NCBI RefSeq assembly: GCF_035918235.1
Contig: NZ_CP109486.1
Span: 1 to 64,000 of the forward strand
Direction of reading: 5' to 3'
Source: Streptomyces sp. NBC_01445
GTDB taxonomy: Bacteria > Actinomycetota > Actinomycetes > Streptomycetales > Streptomycetaceae
DNA length: 64,000 bases
Below are positions 27,836 through 37,016 of the stretch, piece after piece (within the stretch, counting starts at the first letter, position 1; each line of letters begins with the position of its first letter). A model generated the notes under the pieces. That model had not been told where the DNA came from, did not search any database, and worked only from the letters and a program-made list of their open reading frames with translations. The translations under genes and the position numbers were made by a program.

Positions 27836-29062
27836 ATGTCCACCACGACCGGACCGGCCACCACGCACACCCACGCCTCCGTGAACGAACCCACCCGCCG
27901 CGTCCCCGTCCTCTGGCTGGCGCTGCTCGCCACTCCGGTCGCCGCCGCCAACAACGCCGCCGTCCTGATCCTCGGCGACATGAGCCGCTCCCTCGGCATC
28001 ACCAAGGCCACCGCGTCGTGGCTGGTCACCGTGTTCGCGCTGACGCTGGCCGTCGCGACCCCGCTGATCGCGACCTTGGTGCGTCGGCGTGGCACACGCT
28101 CTGCGCTGTGGACCAGCGCGGCCTTCGTCGTCGCCGGCACCGCGCTCGTGACCGTCTCGCCGTGGCTGCCGCTCACCCTCGTCGGCCGGGCCGGACAGGC
28201 CGCGGGCGGCGCAGGCATGATGGCCATTGCCATGAATCTCGCTGGCACCGCCCGCCGCATGGGCGTCATCAGCGCCGGCTCCGGGATCCTCGGAGGCGTC
28301 GGCCCGCTGCTCGGCGAACGCCTCACCAGTGCGGTCTCCTGGCGGGCGGCCCTGAGCATCTTGATCATCACGCTCCTGGCCGTCCCCGCCGTCAGCCGAC
28401 ACACCACCAAGGCGCCCCCCACGGCCGAGGGCCGCTTCGATGCCCGCGGCGCCGTGTTGCTCGCGATCCTGTCCAGCGGCATCGTCCTGCTGCCGTCGAA
28501 CCCGCTGCCCGCCCTGGCCGTGGCGGCCGTCACCGCCGCCCTCCTGGCCCTGCACATACGGCGCCGCCCGCACGGCTACGTCCCCCAGGCCGCGCTGCGA
28601 TCCCGGCTCTTCCGCGGCTCGGTGCTGATCGCCGTCGCCCTGTCCGTTCTCTACTTCACGTTGCTGTTCGGGATCCCTCAGCTGATCACCGACCGGGCCG
28701 ACTGGTCGACCGGATCGGTCGCGGTCGGCCAGATGACCGCCATGATCGCCGGGTCCGTGCTCACCCTCGCCTTCGCCGCCGTCTCCACGCGCCTGGGCCG
28801 GAGCACGGTACGAGCACTCCTGCTCGCGGTCGGAGCGCTCGCCGCCGCGGCGGCCGTCTTCGCCCACAGCGCGATCGTCCTGTTCCTCGCGATCGGCCTG
28901 GCCGTCTTCACCGCGACCGGCGCCAACGCCACCCAGTCCATGGCCGCCGCCTCCGCCGTCCCCGAACGCCAGCGTCCCACCGCCATCGGCCTGTTCCAAC
29001 TCGCCTACCTCATGGGCGGAGCCCTCGGTCCGGCCCTGGCAGCCATGCTCATCCTCAGCTGA
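27836..29062 (+). CDS. Major facilitator superfamily transporter
   Basis: 408 residues from ATG 27836 with GGAAGAG upstream. It has twelve hydrophobic segments. The signature between helices 2 and 3 appears as LATLVRRRGTRSALWTSA, and helix 5 has the efflux-type motif C flavour (GILGGVGPLLGERLTSAVSW). It is most like drug-efflux MFS members and would use the proton gradient. It follows the unknown gene by 161 bases on the same strand and probably shares the LysR-controlled promoter. Substrate unknown. Confidence 0.85.
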   Translation: MSTTTGPATTHTHASVNEPTRRVPVLWLALLATPVAAANNAAVLILGDMSRSLGITKATASWLVTVFALTLAVATPLIATLVRRRGTRSALWTSAAFVVAGTALVTVSPWLPLTLVGRAGQAAGGAGMMAIAMNLAGTARRMGVISAGSGILGGVGPLLGERLTSAVSWRAALSILIITLLAVPAVSRHTTKAPPTAEGRFDARGAVLLAILSSGIVLLPSNPLPALAVAAVTAALLALHIRRRPHGYVPQAALRSRLFRGSVLIAVALSVLYFTLLFGIPQLITDRADWSTGSVAVGQMTAMIAGSVLTLAFAAVSTRLGRSTVRALLLAVGALAAAAAVFAHSAIVLFLAIGLAVFTATGANATQSMAAASAVPERQRPTAIGLFQLAYLMGGALGPALAAMLILS

Positions 29063-29223
29063 GTGACCGGCCGCACCACGGACCGGGCGAGTCACCACGT
29101 CCATTCGGCCCAGCCCGCCCACCTGCGACAACGCCGCAGATGGGCGTGTCACTGCCCTCACCCAACCGCTGTGTCTGAAGAATCCCGTCGCGGCGTCAAA
29201 CCGCCCTCACGAAAGGAACCATC

Positions 29224-29718
29224 GTGTCGTACCCCGACCCTCGCTACCTCAACGACAACGGCGAGATCAGCGCGAAGTACCGACCCTCGGCCGAGGAGCC
29301 CGACACCGGCTTCATCGGCGCCACCAACATCAGCTACGTGGCCACCGAGGAGACGACCGGGGGCGAGTACGGCCTGTACAAGGTCGACATGGGACCGAAG
29401 ACCATGGGCGCCAAAGAGCACTTCCACCGGGCGATCTCGGAGTCGTTCTACGTGCTCTCCGGCGAGGTCCAGTTCTACAACGGCGAACGCTGGATCAAGG
29501 GCGGGGAGGGAGACTTCCTCTACGTGCCCGCCGGTGGCCTGCATGCCTTCCAGAACGACTCCGATGAGCCGCTGTCCATGATGATGATCTTCTCGCCGGG
29601 TGCGCCGCGCGAGGAGTACTTCGAGAAGGCCGCAGAGTACGCGGAACGCGGCCGCGAAGAAGCCAAGGCCTTCCAGATGCGACACGACACCTACTTCACG
29701 GACATGCTTGACGCCTAG
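29224..29718 (+). CDS. Cupin-fold protein
   Basis: 164 residues from GTG 29224 with GAAAGGA upstream. It has a single cupin: motif 1 GAKEHFHRAISESFYVLSGE supplies two His and a Glu for metal, and motif 2 is FLYVPAGGLHAFQND with the second-motif His. This is a small monocupin dioxygenase or epimerase-like barrel, but the substrate cannot be read from the sequence. It ends the operon, with a strong terminator 8 bases after the stop. Confidence 0.8.
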   Translation: MSYPDPRYLNDNGEISAKYRPSAEEPDTGFIGATNISYVATEETTGGEYGLYKVDMGPKTMGAKEHFHRAISESFYVLSGEVQFYNGERWIKGGEGDFLYVPAGGLHAFQNDSDEPLSMMMIFSPGAPREEYFEKAAEYAERGREEAKAFQMRHDTYFTDMLDA

Positions 29719-29725
29719 ACGCACC

Positions 29726-29769
29726 CCGCCGCGAGGGCCCGCCAGATCACTGGCGGGCCCTCGCGGCGG
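29726..29769. terminator. Strong GC hairpin terminator after the cupin gene
   Basis: A perfect 19-bp inverted repeat, CCGCCGCGAGGGCCCGCCA and its reverse complement, with a 6-base loop GATCAC. Confidence 0.85.
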
Positions 29770-30025
29770 CCGGGTCCTGGTCGCACAGCAGGGCGAAGTC
29801 CACGTCCAGCTTCGTCTCGTACGCCTCGGGCTGGATGCCGAGCTCATGCGTGCTGTACTCGCCGAACTCACGGACCAGGCGGCGGAGAAGCCCGTTGAGC
29901 TGGTCGAAGACACCGTCCTTCTGCCAGTCGGCGAAGTATCCGTACACCGTCTCCCATGGTGCGAAGTCGTGCGGCAACTACCGCCAGGGGATGCCGGTGC
30001 GGTCGACGTAGAGGACGGCGTCCAT
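29747..30025 (-). pseudogene. IS5-family transposase N-terminal remnant
   Basis: From ATG 30025 the frame reads MDAVLYVDRTGIPWR, a TAG, then LPHDFAPWETVYGYFADWQ and DGVFDQLNGLLRRLVRE. This is the typical IS5 N-terminal pattern (RTG.PWR.LP.DF.PW.TVY.YF..W), interrupted by one stop. After LVRE the frame switches to an unrelated sequence (YSTHELGIQPEAYETKLDVD) that ends at 29747 under the terminator, so the remnant is fused to other debris. Confidence 0.65.
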
Positions 30026-30193
30026 CTGACCTTCCCCTCGTAGCGTAGAGGCCGTGACTGCAGGGGAAGTTGGGAGTCGTGGCTGATGTGCAGAGCGGTG
30101 AGGGGCGGGGGTGTTGATGGCCCCGGGGGGCGGTGGCGTTGCCGTGGATGTCTTCGAGTCCGGCTCCGGCCGGAGGGTTTCCCGACTGCGCCG

Positions 30194-31018
30194 TCACGCC
30201 ATGTCCTGGGTGACGCGGTGTGAGGCGATGTATGCGGCGGCGAGTTCGCGTAGGCGTACGCCGTCGAAGGACGGGCCGTGGCCGGGGTGAACCACACGGA
30301 CGGGGAGTTCCAGCAGCCGGGTCATGGTGGCTATGTATGCGCATGGGTCGGCGCCGTGGATGTCGTCGAGCAGTCGGTCGTCGTAGACGACGTCGCCGGA
30401 GAAGAGCGTCTGTGTCTCCGGCTCATACAGGGCGATGCTGCCGGGGCTGTGGCCGGGCAGGTGGAGCACGGTGAGGTCGCGGTCGCCGAGGCCGATGGTG
30501 TCGCTCTCGGCCAGAAGCCGACTTACCCGGGTCGGGCGCAGCCGGTAGCTCCCCGGGTCGTAGTCCTCGTGTGGGAGAGCCGAGATCAGCAGGTGCGGCA
30601 CGTTCGGGGTGTCGGTTGCCGCCATGCCGAGTTCGTCGAAGAGGGCGGCGGAGGCCAGGGCTCCGGGTGGTGGGGTCTCGACGGCCTCGGCCTGGTGTGC
30701 GCGGCAGTCGGCGAACTCGTGGGCGCCGCCCATGTGATCGAGGTGTCCATGGGTGATCACGACGATGGGTTCGTCGGCGAACAGCTGCGGGAACGCCGGG
30801 CGCAGTGGTGCCACGCCCAGGCCGGTGTCGATGAGGAGGCTGCGGTCTCGGCCCCGGATGTACCAGGTGTTGGCCTGCAGGAAGGGGTGCACGTGTGGTT
30901 CGTGGATCAGGGTGATGGCGTCGTCGATCCGTGTGGTGGTGAACCAGGTCTCGGCGACAGGCAGTTGGGGGGAGGACGCTGGTGTGGCGGGGGTGCCGTG
31001 CGGGGGCTGGGGAGTCAC
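30194..31018 (-). CDS. Metallo-beta-lactamase-fold hydrolase
   Basis: 274 residues from GTG 31018, which overlaps the permease stop (GTGA). The fold signature is complete: THGHLDHMGGAHEF (motif HxHxDH), the LHLPGHSPGSIAL histidine, SGDVVYDD aspartate and VVHPGHGPSFDG final histidine. It therefore has a dinuclear zinc site. It is of the glyoxalase II/quorum-lactonase-like MBL group rather than a secreted beta-lactamase, as it has no signal peptide. Coupling to an NCS1 permease suggests it hydrolyses an imported nucleobase- or hydantoin-like ring, but this is inference from context. Confidence 0.8.
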   Translation of the reverse strand: MTPQPPHGTPATPASSPQLPVAETWFTTTRIDDAITLIHEPHVHPFLQANTWYIRGRDRSLLIDTGLGVAPLRPAFPQLFADEPIVVITHGHLDHMGGAHEFADCRAHQAEAVETPPPGALASAALFDELGMAATDTPNVPHLLISALPHEDYDPGSYRLRPTRVSRLLAESDTIGLGDRDLTVLHLPGHSPGSIALYEPETQTLFSGDVVYDDRLLDDIHGADPCAYIATMTRLLELPVRVVHPGHGPSFDGVRLRELAAAYIASHRVTQDMA

Positions 31019-32466
31019 GGGCGGGCCGTCTCCCGGTTCTTTCCGAGCAGGCGGTAGACGGCGGCGGCGGTGAGCGGGCCGAGCAGCGCCGACAGGTCGA
31101 GACCGCCCAGAGCACTGGTGCCCGGCCCCACGAAGAGCGTGGTGTCGACGAACAGGAGCGCTACGACGGTGCCGGTGACCAGCGCGATGATGCCGGCGGG
31201 GCGGTAGCCGCGTCGGTACCAGAACGGGGCGCCCGGCTGCTCCTGGTGCAGTGCGAGGCCGTCGTAGCGGTTGCGTCGCAGGACGATGTCGGTGGCGTAG
31301 ATGGCCAGCAGCGGGCCCAGGAAGGTGACGGTCAGGGCCAGGATGTTGTTGAGGGACGTCAGGAAACTCGGGGAGAGCAGAGCGTAGGCACACAAGGCGC
31401 CGCCGAGGACCGCGTCGATGAGCACGGAGCGGGAGCGGCTCATGCGTACGCCGATGGCCTGCAGGGACAGCCCCGAGGAGTAGGTGGTCATGACGTTGTT
31501 GGCGACCGAGCTGACGACGATGACCGCGAGGAAGATGGCGTAGAACCAGCCGGGGACGATGGCGCGCATCGCGTTCTGTGGGTCGCTCATGTCGACCGCG
31601 GTCCCGGCGAGGATGCCGATGCCGCCCATCACCACGGAGGGCAGGAAGCCGCCGGCGGCCGTGCTGAGGGCCACCTTCCATTTGCTGACGTCGCGGGGCA
31701 GGTAACGGGCGTAGTCGGCGCCGTTCGACCAGGACAGCGGTGCGGAGGCGATGAGGGCGAAGCCGATCAGAGCGGCTGCGAACAGGTCGTGGCCGTGCAG
31801 TGCGGTGAAGTGGGCCGGGTGGAGGCTTGCGTGCTGCGTCACGAAGCCCCCCAGGAGCAGTCCGCAGGCGCCGAGGAGCACGCAGAACAGCACGCTGAAG
31901 CGGACGATCGTGGCGTGCCCGTACAGGCTGAGGGCGAACGCCGCGACGCCGATCATCACGGTGAGCGCGACCTTGATCCACACGGCGGGATGGAGACCGA
32001 CCGAGTCGAGGAGCGAGAAGCTGGCCAGGGCGCCGAGGGCGAGGTTGATGCCCTCGTAGGTGACGGCGACCAGCCACTGGAGGGCGGCGCCGAAGATCCG
32101 GTTGCCCCGGATCCCGAACACGGCACGGGTGACGACTTGACTCGGTGCGCCCGAGGCGGGACCGCTGACGGCGAGGAACCCGACCAGTCCCCAGAACAGG
32201 CTGCCGAGGAACAGCACGGCGAACGCCTGGGCGACGCTCAGGCCCAGGACCGACAGCGAGCCGCCGAGCAGGATGTAGAGGTAGCCGACGTTGGACGACA
32301 GCCACACCGGGAACAGCTCGAAGGGGCGCCCGTGGCGCTCATCCTCGGGGACGTGGTCGATGCCGCGGGTCTCGACCTTGCCAAATGCGTCCTGGGGGGC
32401 CGATCCATCGACCTGGGCGGATGGCGTGGGTGGTACTTCTGTCCGTGTGTCTCCTGAAGCGGGCAT
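31015..32466 (-). CDS. NCS1-family permease (nucleobase/cytosine-type)
   Basis: 483 residues from ATG 32466, 7 nt after GGAGG. Twelve membrane helices are visible. Family features include FPVWLSSNVGYLYILLGGS in helix 1, SQVVTRAVFGIRGNR after helix 2, WSNGADYARYLPRDVSKWK near 230 and IYATDIVLRRNRYDG near 380. NCS1 members import cytosine, purines, allantoin, hydantoins or thiamine with H+ or Na+. It is coupled to the MBL hydrolase downstream and divergent from a TetR gene across an inverted repeat, so the trio looks like a regulated uptake-and-hydrolysis unit. Confidence 0.85.
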   Translation of the reverse strand: MPASGDTRTEVPPTPSAQVDGSAPQDAFGKVETRGIDHVPEDERHGRPFELFPVWLSSNVGYLYILLGGSLSVLGLSVAQAFAVLFLGSLFWGLVGFLAVSGPASGAPSQVVTRAVFGIRGNRIFGAALQWLVAVTYEGINLALGALASFSLLDSVGLHPAVWIKVALTVMIGVAAFALSLYGHATIVRFSVLFCVLLGACGLLLGGFVTQHASLHPAHFTALHGHDLFAAALIGFALIASAPLSWSNGADYARYLPRDVSKWKVALSTAAGGFLPSVVMGGIGILAGTAVDMSDPQNAMRAIVPGWFYAIFLAVIVVSSVANNVMTTYSSGLSLQAIGVRMSRSRSVLIDAVLGGALCAYALLSPSFLTSLNNILALTVTFLGPLLAIYATDIVLRRNRYDGLALHQEQPGAPFWYRRGYRPAGIIALVTGTVVALLFVDTTLFVGPGTSALGGLDLSALLGPLTAAAVYRLLGKNRETARP

Positions 32467-32481
32467 CACGACACCTCCATG

Positions 32482-32520
32482 TTGAACAGATGCTCAACTG
32501 CGTATTGAGCAGGTATTCAA
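32482..32520. promoter_or_regulatory. Inverted-repeat operator between permease and TetR genes
   Basis: TTGAACAGATGCTCAA and TTGAGCAGGTATTCAA are inverted copies (13 of 16 positions) separated by seven bases. The site lies 16 bases before the permease start. The size and place fit a TetR-type repressor site. Confidence 0.65.
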
Positions 32521-32637
32521 CAGGGGGGTGTGAGGGGCGTCAAGACTCACGTCTGCCTGTGTTGGCGGTGGCCGCCGCGTGGTCACGCCTCGACCCGGGC
32601 GTTCTGCGTTGAGCGAGCGGTCAATAGACTGTCCGGC

Positions 32638-33255
32638 ATGCCGAAGAAGGTCAGCCGCCGATCCCCCGAGGAGCGCCGCCAAGAGATCATCGAGGCAGCC
32701 CTGTCACTGGCCGACACCGTAGGTCTCGACCGGATCACGTCCCGGGACGTGGCCCAAGTACTGGGCGTGACCTCCGGGTTGATCCATCACTACTTCCCCA
32801 CGGTCGACGACCTGGTCGTCGCCGCCTTCGCCCAGACCACTGCCGCGCACAACGACCGCGACCGCCAAGCCCTGCATGAACTGCCTCCCGCCGAGGCGCT
32901 CGCCGCGCTCGTGGGCAGGATGCTGGGCCTGGGGACGGAGCAGGCCCGCATCTGGATGAGCGCCTGGGTCGCCGCCCCGCGCCGACCGGAACTCGCGGCC
33001 GAAGTGGACCGGCGCATGCTCGACGGACTCGACGTCCTGACGGAGATCCTCCGGCTCGGCCGGGCAGCGGGCGCCTTCCAGATGGCCGACCCGAAGGCCA
33101 GTGCCCTGCGCATCCTCGTCCTCGTCGACGGGGTCCTGGTCCAGACATCCATGCGGGGCGACGCCCCGTACGGCGATGTCCATTCCCTTGTCTGGGACAC
33201 CGTGGAACGCGAGGTCGGCATGCCCAACGGAAGCCTGCGATCCGCGCCTGCATGA
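32638..33255 (+). CDS. TetR-family repressor
   Basis: 205 residues from ATG 32638. The N-terminal helix-turn-helix is typical: EERRQEIIEAALSLADTVG, then ITSRDVAQVLGVTSGLIHHY (about residues 10-57). The C-terminal ligand domain is all helical. It is divergent from the NCS1 permease over an inverted repeat, so it most likely represses the permease/hydrolase operon until the transported compound or a product binds. Confidence 0.85.
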   Translation: MPKKVSRRSPEERRQEIIEAALSLADTVGLDRITSRDVAQVLGVTSGLIHHYFPTVDDLVVAAFAQTTAAHNDRDRQALHELPPAEALAALVGRMLGLGTEQARIWMSAWVAAPRRPELAAEVDRRMLDGLDVLTEILRLGRAAGAFQMADPKASALRILVLVDGVLVQTSMRGDAPYGDVHSLVWDTVEREVGMPNGSLRSAPA

Positions 33256-33344
33256 CCCGGCAACACCGCCTCGCCCAGCCCCCGCAAGCCGAAGTACAAG
33301 GTCACCTTGCAGGATCCGCAGTACGGCGGCGTCTACAGCATCTA

Positions 33345-34165
33345 CGGCACCGCTGCTTACCACCGACAGCTTCACGCGCTTCGCGATCCCCATCATGCTG
33401 GGCATCGAGGATGCTCTCGGGGCCGGTCGCATCTCCGTTCTGCTTGCCGACGGGCGCGGTGACGCGATCCGCGAGAGCTACCACCTGCAGACCTTCCTCG
33501 AGCGCGGGGTGGACGCGATCATCGTGACGGGCCGTCGCGCGGAGCCTCGGCCGCCGATCGACATCGCGGCCAAGGTTCCGGTCTGTTACGTGCTTGCCCG
33601 GTCCCAGAGCCCAGAGGACCTCTCGATCGTCATCAACGACGATCACGGCGCCAGGCTGGCGACCTCGCACCTGCTTGCGCTCGGGCATCGCCGGATCGCT
33701 TACATCGCGGGGCCGCAGAAGCATCTGTCCGCGCGGCTGCGCTACGCCGGCATGCGGGACGAGCTTCACGCGGCCGGGCTCGAACCCGTCACGCACTCGG
33801 CCATGTGGGGCGAGTGGAACGAGGCCTGGGGTCGTCAGGCCGCCAGCATCCTCGCCAACTCCGGAAAGCCCTTCGACGGGGTTTTTTGCGGCAGCGACCA
33901 GGTCGCCCGCGGTGTCGTCGAGCAGCTGCAGGCGCTCGGAATCAAGGTGTCGGAGGAGGCATCCGTCGTCGGCTTCGACAATTGGGACGTCATGGCACTG
34001 GCGTCTCGGCCCCAGCTCACCACGATCGATCCGCAGCTGGGTGAGCTGGGACGGGTAGCGGCGGAGTCGATGCTCGCCATGCTGAACGGCGAGCCGCGGC
34101 GCGGCGTCATTGCCAACGACTGCGAGCTGGTGGTGCGGGAATCCACGGCAGTGCTACCAAGTTGA
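33345..34165 (+). pseudogene. LacI-family regulator lacking its DNA-binding domain
   Basis: The frame enters at about 33345 (LLTTDSFTRFAIPIMLGIED) and gives a nearly full periplasmic-binding-like ligand domain: LADGRGDAIRES, RGVDAIIVTGRR, NDDHGARLATSHLLALGHRR, then GFDNWDVMALASRPQLTTID to 34165. The roughly 60-residue LacI helix-turn-helix is missing and the upstream frame is unrelated. A small, different protein-like stretch (PKYKVTLQDPQYGGVYSIYG) occurs just before the joint. The 3' end abuts an IS481 remnant. It is a truncated pseudogene and probably not expressed. Confidence 0.7.
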
Positions 34166-34316
34166 CCCTGCCGGGGCCTGGCGGCGCATTCCCTTTTTTG
34201 TAGGCGCTGGGACGGGAGGTACCCATTTCGGCGGCGACGTGCGCGATCGGGCGGCCGGAACAGACGCGTTCGACCAGGATCCGCCTGCCGTGCAGGGTCG
34301 CGGCAACAGGTTTCAC
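34107..34316 (-). pseudogene. IS481-like transposase N-terminal fragment coupled to the recombinase module
   Basis: From GTG 34316, which overlaps the stop of the 785-residue recombinase (GTGA), about 40 codons encode HGRRILVERVCSGRPIAHVA and AEMGTSRPSAYKKG. This is the helix-turn-helix start of IS481-type transposases. Similarity ends at about 34192, where the LacI remnant begins in the other direction. The 4-nt overlap suggests this gene was an original fourth member of the recombinase operon rather than a chance insertion. Confidence 0.55.
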
Positions 34317-36670
34317 GGTGCAACGACGTCGGGCCGGAAACGCCCCGGGTGCGCGGCATATAGATAGGTCATGGCGGTGCGCGGGTGGATCCCGAACAGC
34401 CGCACCAAGTGCAGCGGATCGCTGGTATGCCGGGCCTCGTCGAGGATCCGGTCGCGGCGCAGTCGACCGATTTGGTGCCCCAGTCGCCGCAGCGGTTTGC
34501 CGATGCCCTCCGTGGACACCGGTGGTTGGGCCGGGTCGAAGGCGGTGTGGGCCGTGACGAGCAAATGCGGATTCGTGCCGACTGGCCAGCGGCGGTTCCG
34601 CTCTGCCAGCCACGACGTGACCAGGCGGCCGGTGAGTTCGTCGAGGAAGAGGGTGTGCGGGAGCACGCCTTGGCGGCGCACGAGGAGCGTGCCGGCGGCG
34701 CGGTCGAGGTCGTCGAGGAGCAGGCCGCGCTGATCGTGAACGCTCAGGGCGTGGACGGCGGCGAGCACGAAAGTGAGCTGCGTACGCACGGCGGGAATCA
34801 GGCGCAGCGCGCCGCGGAGTTTGTCCTCGTCTAGTGGTCTGGGCAGGCTGTGCACGGCTGGTGCCGGAGCGTGTTGGGCCGGGTCGTGGAAGATGAGGCC
34901 TTCGCGCTTGAGTGCACGGAACAAGGAACGCAGCGCAACGGCGCGGGACTGGGCCGGTCGGCCGGTGAGTTCCGTGATGGCGCGAGCGATGTGGGCATGG
35001 GTGACGGTGCGGAGGTCCTCGATGCCGCTTGAGTACCAGGCTTTGAGGACCGTTACGGCCCGTCGTACGTAGCCGCACACGGTGACCGGCGACAGGGGGT
35101 GACTGCGGCGTGCGGCGGTTCCGGTCAGTACGTCGATCCATCGGTGCACGGGCGTACGGAACGGGTCGGGCGCGGTGTCGGCCAGGCGGCGGGCGCGGGC
35201 GAGATGGGCATTGCCGTGCCGGTCGGGTGTGAGGTGTCCGATCAGGCGGAGGTATCCGAGAAGCCGGGCACCGGAGTAGTGGTCCTGCCGGGCGAGGAGG
35301 CGCACGTCCTCCTCGAGCAGTGGTGCCTCGGCGCCGAGATGGGCCAGCAGGACGCGCAGAGTGCGCCGGGCGGGCTCGATCGTGCTCGACGCCCATCGGC
35401 GGGCGCGGGCGTGGGCCGTGAAGTCGTCGAGCAGCTGCTCGGCGGCGAAGGTCAGGGCGGGCAGGCGCCGTTGGTCCAGGCGGGACCAGTCGCGGGCCAG
35501 GTGGAACAGCTCCAGCTGCCCGGGGACCGGACCGGGAGCGCAGGTGGAGCGGGCGCGGCGGGAGGCGCGGACCGCCTGGTTCCTCTTGCGCTGCAGGCGA
35601 CGCGGCCCGTAGAGGTCTCCGACCCGCGAGGTGCGTTGCCGCGGGGCCAGGGGGCCGCCGAGCCACAGCTGGTCGCCGCCGTGAAGTCCTACGGCGTCCA
35701 GGTCGTACGCGGTCTCGGCGAGGACCAGCACGCAGCGTCGACAGTAGCCGTCGTGCAGTGCCACCCAGCGGCCGCACCGGTGACAGGTTCCACTCGGATG
35801 GCCATGAGCCCAGTTCAGGCACCCAGCGCACCGTTGGGCTCGCTCGTTCGTCCAGGCCAGGCAGTCGCGGCAACTCCCCTGCCTGGGCCCGTACCAGGTC
35901 GGGACGATGCGGGCTCGAGGGCGGGCGAGCAGACCGGCACGGTCGAAGGCCTCCTTCAAGGTCGGCGCCATCTGCGGCAGGTCCGCGAGCGCCTCGGGCC
36001 GCACCCGCTGCTCATCCGGTGGCCGGGAGGCAGGGGCAAGGCGTGCGCCGTTTCTGGTGTGGAACATCCAGGTCTCGCCGACGCGGCGCTCGCGGGCCAT
36101 CTCCCGCAGCACTGCGTCCACTTCGCAGAGCCCCGCCAAGGGCCGGTCGCGGATCCGCGAGGCGTGGGCGCGGGTGAAGGTGCGCGGCCAGGGCGGGAAC
36201 AGACCCAGCTGGCCGGGGACTTCCTCGACACACACGGCGGGGTCATCGGCCGGCGCGGGCGCCGCGGCCGCGCGCAGGGCCCAGGCGGGCGGCTGCTGGC
36301 GCACCAGCGGGGTGTCGGTCTGGCGCAGGGGGTCGGCCCGTGGCAGGCGCACCGGGTGAAGGCGCAGCGCGAGTTGCTGAGGACGTCCCGGTGGCAGGCT
36401 CTGGCGCGCGAGCTCGGCGGTGAGCCAGGCATCGTCGCCGCCCAGGCGAATCAGAAGGCGACAGCAACGGCATGTGCCGTCGCTGGACACGATCGCCGGC
36501 CACCCGCACCGGCGGCACGACGCCTCCCGGTACCGCTCGCCGTGCGTGCCGCCCTTGCGGTAGCGGCGGCGCGCGGTCGCGCACTCCGGGCACAGGCCGC
36601 TCAACTCCACAACGCCCCACGTACAGCACAGCTCACAGCTCCCCGCCATGGGCCGCCGAGTCGCGCTCAC
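34313..36670 (-). CDS. Large degenerate tyrosine-recombinase-like protein with zinc ribbons
   Basis: 785 residues from GTG 36670. The N-terminus is a series of Cys pairs (CELCC, CPEC, CRRCG, CRCC) and more appear near 265-310 (CRDCLAWTNERAQRCAGC, CHRCGRW, CRRC), giving a DNA-binding zinc-ribbon array. The C-terminal half (about 420-785) resembles a SAM-like core-binding plus integrase fold: TVCGYVRRAVTVLKAWY, then AVALRSLFRALKREGLI. The catalytic R-H-R-H-Y set is not convincing (VHDQRG in place of the first Arg box; a final MTYLYAAHP). It is probably a non-catalytic partner of the adjacent recombinase. It sits 3 bases after the XRE gene. Confidence 0.65.
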   Translation of the reverse strand: MSATRRPMAGSCELCCTWGVVELSGLCPECATARRRYRKGGTHGERYREASCRRCGWPAIVSSDGTCRCCRLLIRLGGDDAWLTAELARQSLPPGRPQQLALRLHPVRLPRADPLRQTDTPLVRQQPPAWALRAAAAPAPADDPAVCVEEVPGQLGLFPPWPRTFTRAHASRIRDRPLAGLCEVDAVLREMARERRVGETWMFHTRNGARLAPASRPPDEQRVRPEALADLPQMAPTLKEAFDRAGLLARPRARIVPTWYGPRQGSCRDCLAWTNERAQRCAGCLNWAHGHPSGTCHRCGRWVALHDGYCRRCVLVLAETAYDLDAVGLHGGDQLWLGGPLAPRQRTSRVGDLYGPRRLQRKRNQAVRASRRARSTCAPGPVPGQLELFHLARDWSRLDQRRLPALTFAAEQLLDDFTAHARARRWASSTIEPARRTLRVLLAHLGAEAPLLEEDVRLLARQDHYSGARLLGYLRLIGHLTPDRHGNAHLARARRLADTAPDPFRTPVHRWIDVLTGTAARRSHPLSPVTVCGYVRRAVTVLKAWYSSGIEDLRTVTHAHIARAITELTGRPAQSRAVALRSLFRALKREGLIFHDPAQHAPAPAVHSLPRPLDEDKLRGALRLIPAVRTQLTFVLAAVHALSVHDQRGLLLDDLDRAAGTLLVRRQGVLPHTLFLDELTGRLVTSWLAERNRRWPVGTNPHLLVTAHTAFDPAQPPVSTEGIGKPLRRLGHQIGRLRRDRILDEARHTSDPLHLVRLFGIHPRTAMTYLYAAHPGRFRPDVVAP

Positions 36671-36673
36671 GGG

Positions 36674-37015
36674 TCAGTTCGGAGGCAGGCGACGCACGCC
36701 GGCCTCACCGGTCTGCTTGGGCACGGGACGCTGCCCGCTGCCCGCACGGGGCTGCTCTCCCACCGCCTGCGGCCTCTCGCCCAGATCGCCGCCGGCCGCC
36801 AAGGGCTCAGCTTCCATCAGGTCGGCGACCGTGCACTGCAGCGCCGCACAGATCATGTCAAGGTCGTCGAGCCGCAGGGTGAGCGGCTTGGCCGACCACA
36901 GCGCGCACACCTTGCTCAGCGACGGAGTGAAGCCCACCTCCTCGAAGGCCGTCTTCAAGTCACTGGGCCGCCAGATGTCGCGCTTGGCCGCCACCCAGCG
37001 CAGATTCCACTTCAC
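36674..37015 (-). CDS. Small XRE-type DNA-binding protein of the recombinase module
   Basis: 113 residues from GTG 37015, 1 base after the recombinase stop. The first 70 residues form a Cro/CI-type helix-turn-helix: RDIWRPSDLKTAFEEVGF, PSLSKVCALWSAKP, then LDDLDMICAALQCTVADLM. The tail (about 75-113) is basic and unstructured. Lying between two recombinase-type genes in one operon, it is a likely excision/integration accessory factor or the regulator of the module. Confidence 0.7.
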   Translation of the reverse strand: MKWNLRWVAAKRDIWRPSDLKTAFEEVGFTPSLSKVCALWSAKPLTLRLDDLDMICAALQCTVADLMEAEPLAAGGDLGERPQAVGEQPRAGSGQRPVPKQTGEAGVRRLPPN

Positions 37016-37016
37016 G

